Notes under the pieces: generated by a model
The model's input: the letters and a program-made list of their open reading frames with translations, nothing else
What the model was told of the DNA's origin: nothing
The model's database searches: none
Part shown: one piece after another, positions 44,474-53,000 of the stretch
Layout: every line of letters begins with the position of its first letter
Numbering within the stretch: the first letter of the stretch is position 1
NCBI RefSeq assembly: GCF_000143415.4
Contig: NW_003314288.1
Coordinates: 596,939-660,938, forward strand
Source: Selaginella moellendorffii
Taxonomy: Eukaryota > Streptophyta > Lycopodiopsida > Selaginellales > Selaginellaceae
Length of the DNA stretch: 64,000 nucleotides
Direction of reading: 5' to 3'
Position numbers and translations under genes: made by a program

Positions 44474-47400
44474 TCACGCCTCCTCTGATTCAGATTCGGA
44501 TTGTTCACCTTGAAATAAAATACATTAGAAACTTAGTAAAGGAATATTAATGAATCTCACCTTGAACCCGGGTTATGAATGCTCTTGCTGCATCTCTTGC
44601 ATGGTCTGGCAAGGTGATGGTGGCACTCTGCTTCCGCATCCAACCATGCACAACATTATCCACCGATATGCTCATGCTGGGATCCCTTGGATTCAGCACC
44701 CATCTCTTTTCTAGGCAATCCTTCGTATATCCGGAACTTGGCTTGAACCACTCCACAGTTACATTGAAGGAGTTAGTTTCCGCGTCCTCCTCTGCATCAA
44801 TGATGCAGTGCCCCACCCATATCATTTGTTTTTTATTACTGGGCCTGACAAGCACCACCATTCCTTTGCAGACCTGTACTGAATTGAATGCTGAATCTGG
44901 CTTCTTGTTCCTCGGCCCACAATAGTGATCCTCAACATCGTTATCTGTCACTGCATTTCCAGAGGACATTGTTCCGCTACTATCTGGTGCTCTGGGTTCT
45001 GGCCAAAAGGACTCTTCCAATTCTTCATATACAACCGGCCCATTTTGGATAGCAGATATAATCTTCTCCCAGTATTCGAGCAAAGGCTTGCACCTCTTAA
45101 AATAGGATTCTCCACCAAACACCAACCCCCTCTTCCAGAAGGCAATATGCTGTCTAATCCCGGCCACTATACTTTCCTGGTCTTTGAGTCCATCCGGGTG
45201 CATCGGCCGTGGGGAACCCTGAGGAATCATAGGTTCCCCAGTTATGGGATCTCTCTTGAAGAGTTCAATGCCATCCACTGGCAGCCACACTGTGTCCCAT
45301 TCTCTCATCTTGTACCTCATCACTGGAGCACCGTCACGCATGCTGAAATGAAACTGAAGAGGCTTGGAGTGGCCAATCAGCGTTTCGGATCCGTCCCTAA
45401 TGTAGCCTCTTACAAACCCCTTAAAGTCTGGAACCTCTGTCACAAGTGCAGCTTCAACAGTGCCTTTGATGCAATTTTGGAATTCATCGTAGAGTTGTGG
45501 GAGGGTGAGGACATTGGATCGCCGGAGGGACTCTGCCAGGTGACTGAACATGGCATCGACGTCTTCATGAGTGTGCCCAACCATGAGAAAGCCAAGTGTA
45601 ACCATTTCAAATATGCCTTTGGCAACAAGCATCACCAAGTACGCGAAGACGTACATGTTTTTGTTCTCACTGCCAGCATTGTTTGTTTGGAGCAGAAGAT
45701 GGGGTGGAAGGCCACATCGGCCGCAAGAACTTCCTTGAGATTCTGCTTCATTTGGATGAGGCTGTGCATTCACCGGGTGACCAGCCTCGTCGGAATGGCA
45801 TGAGGCCTCACATGATAACCCTACAATCTAACGGCCAACATATTCACTGGGATGGCATGGGGCCCCACGCGATACTGCAAGCCTTTGCTCCTCCTCCAGC
45901 TGAACCCTGTATGGGGTTCGATCGACAAGGGCCTTATGCAAGGGTTGGCCGTTCAGCTCAGTCTGCGCACTTTGCAGAGACCTTAAGTGTTTTGCTAGGG
46001 ACGCAATCATCATGTTTGCACCCCCGCCACCCCATAGAGGTACAAAGAAGTTCCCATAGTTCTGGGCACCATGCCCATGAGCGATTATGCCAAACAAAGA
46101 CACAGGCAGCTGCATGGATGAAGAGATTGCCTTGGGGGCAGGATTGAGTCGAGGTAAGCACGTCTTTTTCTGGTCCATTTTGTCATGGATGATGTAGAGG
46201 TAAGAGTCAGGTCTCTCCATGGAGAGAATCCTGTTATGATAATATGCAGTCCTGCAGCTTCTCTGCTCGATGTTGTGGTCGAGCCGCCTTCTAACCAACG
46301 TCTCTCGCTCTTGAGCGCTGCAAGAATTCTTCGACAAAGCCATTTTGATAGCAGTGCACTCGTCACACTTTGAAAAGCTGGAGTACTTTCCTATACTCAC
46401 ATCCCTGAACCTGTTGCTCCACAATCTACTAAATCTAGATTGGCTCAGCTTCCTGTAGCCATTACTCTAGAGTTCCCGATTCACATCTTCCAATATGGCC
46501 CCCTTGGTATACATGGAAGGGAGAACTCGTTGGGTGTCTCGTGTTCCATCTTCCAAGAGGCGGGTTTTATGTGGTTGCTGCTCGCTACATGTCTCGACAA
46601 ACTTCTTGAAGATTGCCTCTCCATATACAACATGACCCCTGGTTTTGTGCGTACCGTCGTTCCCATGGACTGCCTGTTGAACCCTTTGTTCCTCGAACTC
46701 AGTTTTGATTCTGTAGAATGTGCTTCGAGGGACTCCATAAATGATTCTCCATGCCTTCATGTAGACCAAACCCCTCTGGAAGACCATGCCCCCCACCTGA
46801 TGTTCTGAAGCATCAACAGATGACCATAATGCCTCATACACAAAATTGCGAGCTGCCTTCCAGGACAATGTCTTGTATCTTGCTCTCTCCTCTTCAATAG
46901 CATCCCAATCAGCATGTTGACAGCACCTCCTCTTGCAACAAGCAACTGTCGAGACCATTCGAACCTCCATCGCCATTTTCTGCCTTTTCGGTTCGTTGCT
47001 CAGATCCCTTTGGCTGCGCTATAGGAAGGTGTACTTTCTTTTCCCATAAAGAGATTTTCTGTCATCAGTTGTAGTGGTGTTTGATTGTGAATCCTTCACA
47101 TTCTCAAACACTAAGTGCCTCAATTTCCACCGCACAATGCTTCCAATAGTCAGACTGTTTTCTTCTGTGTCAACAACCTCTAAAATCGCAACTCCAATAT
47201 CATCCCAGCCCAATTCTTGATTAGCAACTGCATCTCTTGGATCGACAACTGTGGCTAAGCCCTCAGCTACCACCTCCCCCTCGGGGTTGTTTAGAAACAC
47301 CTTTGCCTGAATCCATGTAGCACGGTTTTTAAGATCCACAGAGGGAACATGCGTCGCACTTGCGCTGTCCCCAACATCTGCTTTCTTCTGCAAATTTTTC

Positions 47401-47615
47401 AAGGCAACAACAACATTTACCCCGACGACCATCTCTCCTTGTTCAATAGCGACCACATTCCCATCGAAGACAGTCTCTACTGATACAGCAGCATTGCCTT
47501 CCCCAAGCCTTTGACAGTGTATAACAAAGTTCCGATCCATAGATACAAGGGTCCCTTTTGCAACTCTCTTCCCACCATTCAAAATGTAAACCTTTTCCCC
47601 AACCCTGAAGGCCAT
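44474..47615 (-). CDS. DDE-like transposase (DUF7869-type) with N-terminal accessory and HTH regions
   Basis: One minus-strand reading frame runs from ATG 47615 to 44561. It then continues through a 52-nt phase-1 intron (44509-44560) into a last exon ending SESESEEA. Parts in order: a domain of about 190 residues (VYILNGGKRVAKGTLVSMD ... IGSIVRWKL) like plant transposase-associated domains; a CCKRRCC cluster; a helix-turn-helix-like WRIIYGVPRSTFYRIKTEF; a transposase core with IHDKMDQKKTCLPR, FLMVGHTHEDVDAMFS; and an acidic tail. The middle acidic site reads QTNNAGSENKN where related proteins have Q-x-D-N, so one catalytic aspartate appears changed. In-frame TAG codons lie at 47019-47021, 46467-46469 and 45828-45830; the last is probably inside an intron (45875 to 45786 or 45762). 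No TAA or TGA interrupts the frame. Confidence 0.75.
45795..45816. repeat. 22-bp palindrome copy
   Basis: ATGGCATG half-site, AGGCCT core, degenerate right half. On the transposase strand it precedes a probable 3' splice site. Confidence 0.8.
45852..45873. repeat. 22-bp palindrome copy
   Basis: ATGGCATG half-site and GGGCCC core, with right half CACGCGAT. It lies directly inside the probable 5' splice site of the same transposase intron. Confidence 0.8.
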
Positions 47616-47688
47616 TCTGAAAGTGCAGAAAAGAAGTTAAGACCATACAAAAAATGATTGGAGAATGGCCTAAATCATAACATACCAA

Positions 47689-47710
47689 ATAGCATGAGGC
47701 CACATGCCAT
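47689..47710. repeat. 22-bp palindrome copy
   Basis: It reads ATAGCATG, AGGCCA, CATGCCAT and lies upstream of the transposase start codon. Confidence 0.85.
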
Positions 47711-47758
47711 TATTCAAACATGCTATTGACACCCACGTGAAATTTCGCATTCACAAAA

Positions 47759-47816
47759 TTGGCATGAGCCCTCATGCCATTAGTGGTACCACTAATGGCA
47801 TGAGGCCTCATGCCAT
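47759..47816. repeat. Two palindrome copies arranged as a larger near-perfect palindrome
   Basis: Copy one (47759-47780) has core AGCCCT and copy two (47795-47816) is a perfect palindrome with core AGGCCT. The 14 bases between them (TAGTGGTACCACTA) are themselves palindromic, so 47761-47814 folds on itself with one mismatched pair. It ends four bases before the assembly gap. Confidence 0.95.
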
Positions 47817-47819
47817 CTT

Positions 47820-48089
47820 NNNNNNNNNNNNNNNNNNNNNNNNNNNNNNNNNNNNNNNNNNNNNNNNNNNNNNNNNNNNNNNNNNNNNNNNNNNNNNNNN
47901 NNNNNNNNNNNNNNNNNNNNNNNNNNNNNNNNNNNNNNNNNNNNNNNNNNNNNNNNNNNNNNNNNNNNNNNNNNNNNNNNNNNNNNNNNNNNNNNNNNNN
48001 NNNNNNNNNNNNNNNNNNNNNNNNNNNNNNNNNNNNNNNNNNNNNNNNNNNNNNNNNNNNNNNNNNNNNNNNNNNNNNNNNNNNNNNNN
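47820..48089. other. Assembly gap (270 N)
   Basis: The sequence is unknown, so frames of N-containing codons across it are meaningless. It lies immediately beside the nested palindrome. Confidence 1.
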
Positions 48090-48374
48090 AAAAATGATAG
48101 ACCTAGGAATGAGTTCGAGAATTCAAAAATAACACACGCTTGAACGTCACATCAAATCCTCTGACAAACCAGATCTTATGATTCCTCTGACAAATTTCAA
48201 ACTGAGTAGCTTCTAGACTTTGCTGTCGGAGGTTGAACTTTGTCACATCATGTCCTTGCCTCGATCCAGCTGTGCCATGTCAGTGATTCGAACTTTGCCA
48301 TGCCGTGTCAGCGATCCGCGCCAAGATTATTCGCCGTGTAAAGGAATAATTATGCTGTGTGTGTACGTCCATTT

Positions 48375-48399
48375 ATGGCAATATAAGGCCACACGCCAT
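48375..48399. repeat. Palindrome copy with 3-bp longer core
   Basis: It reads ATGGCAATATAAGGCC followed by ACACGCCAT. Confidence 0.65.
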
Positions 48400-48449
48400 T
48401 CAAAGAATAATGCTAGTCGAGCATTTTTTGGTGCATTTTTGGGTTCAAA

Positions 48450-48471
48450 ATTGCATGAGCCTACATGCTAT
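48450..48471. repeat. Degenerate palindrome copy
   Basis: It reads ATTGCATG, AGCCTA, CATGCTAT. Both half-sites are mutated but the register is kept. Confidence 0.5.
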
Positions 48472-48806
48472 AAAGTTTACTTGTACCAAAAATAGAAACA
48501 GCTTTATTTACTTGGGAATTTAAGTGGTTGAGGCATTTTTAAACTTACAAACACATGCCTTACTTACATTCCTTTGGTTGCTTAAAATTCAAAAATATAT
48601 AAACATTTCTTTTTGCATTTTCAATGTTTTCAATTATGGTTTTTGATTTTCGCAGGACCAGCCTAGTAATCTATTTGCATCCTGTCATGTTTATAGCTAG
48701 CTTTCGTTTGTCCCCTTCGCTAGCCTGAGATACATCTGCTCGGCATCTGCCTCTTACAGCATTTGCCCAGAAAGGGCATCTTTCTTCACGCAGCATTTGC
48801 CACATG

Positions 48807-48839
48807 TTTAGGGTTTAGGGTTTAGGGTTTAGGGTTTAG
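48807..48839 (+). repeat. Interstitial telomere-type repeat (TTTAGGG, about 4.7 units)
   Basis: Four perfect TTTAGGG units plus TTTAG form an uninterrupted array within the transposon's non-coding centre. The sequence is the plant telomere repeat. Confidence 0.95.
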
Positions 48840-49312
48840 CAATTCAGTAGCTTGATAAACATGCAAATACAGAACTTAATGCAAAATCCTTTGATATGTC
48901 ACAATGCCCCTAGGACCATAAACACATTTCAATAGAGAGGGTCCTTTCATTTCATAACTCCTTACGTAGATCTTGGTGAAACCAGAGTTAATGAAGTTGG
49001 TTTCTTGTGATCCCGCATCTGATTGTGATGTCCCTTTGCAGTGTCGATGGAAAGGTCAATGCACACCAAACTGTAGAATCTTGGAGCAAAATAACGGTCG
49101 GATCTATGGCAAATGCCCTTGAAACATTGTAAGGCTCGTGTGGTCTCATGTGGTGTCCGATCGAGATGCTTCTTTGCAGGGTCATCAAGAAGGACATTGT
49201 ATACCATTCTTTAAAATCTAGTTGCAATCTAACGGTTGGATCTCCAGGAAACTCAAAACAATCTCACGCATGTCAGAATATTCTAGGAATATACTCCTAT
49301 GTGCTCCTGAAA

Positions 49313-49334
49313 ATGGCATGCGGCCCCACGCCAT
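49313..49334. repeat. 22-bp palindrome copy
   Basis: ATGGCATG, CGGCCC, CACGCCAT, in the non-coding centre. It is followed by a direct-repeat block shared with 48405-48470. Confidence 0.9.
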
Positions 49335-49391
49335 TCAAGAGATAACGCCAGATGACACCGAGCATTTTTTGGTGCATTTTTTGGGATCAAA

Positions 49392-49412
49392 ATTGCATGA
49401 GCCCACACGCTT
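49392..49412. repeat. Degenerate palindrome copy
   Basis: It reads ATTGCATGAGCCCACACGCTT and occupies the same place in the duplicated block as the copy at 48450. Confidence 0.45.
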
Positions 49413-49574
49413 GAACGTCACATCAAATCCTCTGACAATTTATTTAGCTGAACATCTGGCATTTTTGGAAATACAAGATGCTTTGGAATATCCAATCATG
49501 CATGGTATAAATATAGCGAGGGTATTAAATGATATCCCAATCATGATCTTTCTTTTGGATTTCGCGTGCATGCA

Positions 49575-49682
49575 GTCCGAGGAATGATGACGTTGCGGAT
49601 TTCTCTTGGATTTCACGCATGCGCGCGGCGATCCAGAAATTAATGGTGGCGCCCAAGTCCGAGGAATGATGACGTGGCGGGA
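49575..49682 (+). repeat. Short direct repeat before the cargo gene
   Basis: GTCCGAGGAATGATGACGT occurs at about 49577 and again at about 49650, each followed by GCGG. It is a possible promoter-proximal duplication. Confidence 0.7.
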
Positions 49683-49737
49683 TTACCAACCGTCGTGACA
49701 TTTCGCGCGTGTGAGGTTAGGTTTTGCATTTTGCTTC

Positions 49738-49895
49738 GTACTCGCGCTCGCACACTTGCGCTCGCATCGCACTCCCACTCGCGCTCCCACTTCTCTACAG
49801 GTTTCTCATGTGCATCGGCATCCACTCGCGCTTGCATCACACTCGCGCTCGCATCACGCTTGCATCGCGCTCGTGTGCATCAGCGTCCACTTCAA
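49738..49895 (+). repeat. CG-rich minisatellite (CTCGCGCTCGCAT-type)
   Basis: Imperfect repeats of ACTCGCGCTCGCAT and GCATCAC words run for about 150 bp, 190 bp upstream of the cargo-gene start codon. The chance reading frames through it are low-complexity. Confidence 0.75.
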
Positions 49896-50083
49896 GACAC
49901 ACCCAGTTTGTAACTTCGCCGCCAACTCCGCCGCCCACTCCACGCAGCCCACTTGGCGTCCCGAGAGATTTCAGCGCCGCTCTCCAACTGTAAGTGGCAG
50001 AGTAGCCTTGCTGCTACGATCCGCTGCACACACAGTGCACATTCGCTAGCGAGTCCGGTTGTCACGCCTCCATTCGGCTTCAA

Positions 50084-53000
50084 ATGGTAAGTCTTTTAGG
50101 CCAAGTAGAAAATGGCATGAGGCCACATGCCATTCAATAGCAACATTGGCATGCACCGATTGGGCTCTCGAGTGCAGTCCGGTTACTGATGGCGTGTAGC
50201 CTCACGCCATCTTAGGATGCAGCCTCAAGACATCTGATGCAGTGGTGAATGGCGTGTGGCCTCACGTTATTTCCAGCTACTAGCTTTTCATCTGTCAGCT
50301 CTAATTGTTGTGCATTTCTGAACAGGCGAGGAATTGCGTTCTTCTTCCAGCCACTGTCAATGTGGATGCAGAGAAGGGGGAGGAGCTCACCAGTTGGACT
50401 TTCGGGATGGAAGGCGAGGATCTGAGGCTGTACAACACAGATGGTGGGAGAAAAGAATGCATGGGGATCCTCATCCAAGTGACAGACACTCCATGCAGTT
50501 CCATGCAAGAATATGGACTGGCACTTGTGGTAGAGACAGCGTCTGCCTTCAAGATCCACCTTGCACATCCTAGCGGCTTCCCGGAGGGGGGCAGCGGCTA
50601 TGAGGAATTCCTAGAGGGAGCTAGGGAGAGGTTGTCCAGGAGGCCCACAATTTCAAAGACGCTGCGGGTCTATGAAGATCACATGGAATCCACGGACCTC
50701 ACCTACGGCGATGTTCAAAAACTATATTCCAACATTGAGCCGTTGAGAGTGCCTCCAGTTCGCGAAGCGAAGGGGAAGGGGGTCGATTTGGAAACTACCC
50801 CGATGCAGAAAAGGGTGGTCAAGCTCAAGCCGACGTCCGACTCTCCTCCAAAAAAGAAGCTACTCGGTGATGCCATTGCCTCGGGTTCGAACACTACACC
50901 CACCAAAAAGAAGAGCCGCAAAGAGCAGAAAGAGCAAGAAGAGGCAGCAAAAATTGTCACAGATAATAGTACTTGTTACTATTCCAACAAAGTATATACA
51001 ATCGACGTGAGCCATATCGACATCCAAAGCAAATACAACCACAGGCTAGTATCTGATGAGTGGGTGGAGAAACTGAAGCAAAAGATGCTGGCAAGTCCAG
51101 TAACACCCGACATTGCAGACGTAATCCCCTACTACCGAACAATGAAGGGCGAGACGAGGTTTCTAAACTTGATCAATAGGAAGGTGTTGGACGATCAGAA
51201 CATCCGGTTTTATGCCGTCTCCGGGCAGCATTCTAGCTTGGTGATGCAAGAGATAGTTGTGGATATTATGGTGGGCGAGGAAGTGAAGAAAGTCTTCAAG
51301 ACAAGAGTTGTCCGCCTGATAAAAGGCAACTCGCCCCTCCGATCTATCATATACATCTCCCACGCGCAGAATGTCAAGAAAGAAACGTGCTACAAATCGG
51401 GTCTGCACGAGACATTGGCACGAACACGGAAGCTTTGGGTTCAACTGAAGAAGCCACAAAAACCAGGACAAGGACGTGCACTAGCAACTAGCGCCTGGCA
51501 GGTAAGCCTCGTTGCATGTGGCATAGCATGTGGCCTCACGCCATTTCCATTGTAGGAATTCTCGAGTCTTCTCTCGAAAACACTGGGGGTCAATGACACA
51601 CTCAGCATCCATAACATTCTACTCGCGACAAAAGTTGTTTTTGACAAATGGGTAGATGTGCTGAGGAGGTACCATGACGGGGAGTTGCCAAACTCAATGG
51701 GTGTGGAGGACGGCCGGAAGCCCAATGATTTGAAGCTCAACGCCTTGCGTTTCTCGCGGTCTCTAGACGACGACGACCTTCTGACAGTGGCTAATGCTCT
51801 TCTACGTGGTGAGGTAGTCTTCAACAAGACCAAAATGACTCCCGGCCATATTGTGACATACGAGGACTTGTGCACGACTCTGAGAGCTCGTGCGCTATTG
51901 AAGGATTGGATCTTCGAGCAAGTGGCCATGGAGAGGGTGAGCATCGACACCACGCAAGAGATGATGGAAGCGCTGGATTTGTCAAATGAAGACATCGATG
52001 ACTACGTGAAGGGGGCCCCCAAGTTCATCGATCTGCTGCGGGATGCCACAAAAAGTAAAGCTGAGAAGTTGGATCAGTATCCAAATTTCATTAAGAGTGA
52101 TGTCGAGCGCCGGCTTCATCGACCCCGCAGCAGAGGCCTATCGAGAACCTTACCGGGTATACTTGAATTCGGATGAGGATCAAAGGTGGAGGAGCATCGT
52201 TTCCCACGGAGATGAGTAGGTCAAGAACATCTTTTGTGTGATGGACTTCACAAACGAGGAGATCACTCATGCAGACAAAGTCAGCTCCATCATTAACTTA
52301 ATGGTGGGACTTGCGGAGGTGGAATCTTCAGTCCACTATATGATCTACGACTCCGAATCCTATCACAAGTTCTGGAAGGCCTTGAATGAGGTGAAGGCTC
52401 GGTTGAAAGGCAAGGAGATGCGGGAGATCCATGGGATAATGGCTAAGAAGAAGATACCGACGAATGTCCGCATCTTCACACTCGCCCTTGTTATTGGTCC
52501 TGTAGCAGAGTGGGACTGGAGTGACTTCCCAGCTTCGTTCGACAAGGCCAATCGAATTGATCTGAGGGAGGTCAATTTACCCCTGCCTGAGGAACTGAAG
52601 ACGGCTATGGAGCTTTCGAATCCAAAGAAAGCTCCAGGTGCAGCATGGGAAATGCTTAGCTGGGTCTTCAACGCAATAGCGGGTGGGTCACCTGCTTCCG
52701 ACTCCAAGGGCAAATGCGTTGTCGAGTACAACTGCGGCGGACTATTCTTTCGAGCCGCACTACTCAAGGGTGTCCCGTGTGTTGCGGTGACAAACTCCAT
52801 TGAAGAGGTGACTTCAATGGAGCATATAATTACAGTTGCCAAAGAAAAACAGTATCTTCTCTGCGAACCTGGTGAGTACGCACTTTAAGTTTAAATGTTA
52901 TCTCACAAGCTCTGTATGCAGGAGCGTGGCCACCCCCAAATGCTGAAACGGCATTAACAGCTACTGTTGAAGATACCCATGTTGGGCCGAGCTCACAACC

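Larger units (their letters stand above)
48090..50083. other. Central divergent intergenic region of the transposon
   Basis: No coding frame is convincing. It contains a telomere-like array, a CG-rich minisatellite, palindrome copies, and two internal direct repeats: 48130-48163 resembles 49407-49438, and 48405-48470 resembles 49340-49412. It is flanked by the start codons of the two divergent genes and therefore probably holds both promoters. Confidence 0.55.

Noticed and set aside
44925-45803. A 292-codon plus-strand open frame antisense to the transposase
   Set aside because: It is the complement of the well-supported transposase core, has no recognisable motif, and its sequence looks like a frame shadow.
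47704-48132. Apparent coding frames across the run of N
   Set aside because: They are produced by unknown bases and contain no real sequence.
48807-48839. Telomere repeat as a true chromosome end
   Set aside because: It is only 33 bp, lies inside a transposon, and unique sequence continues on both sides.
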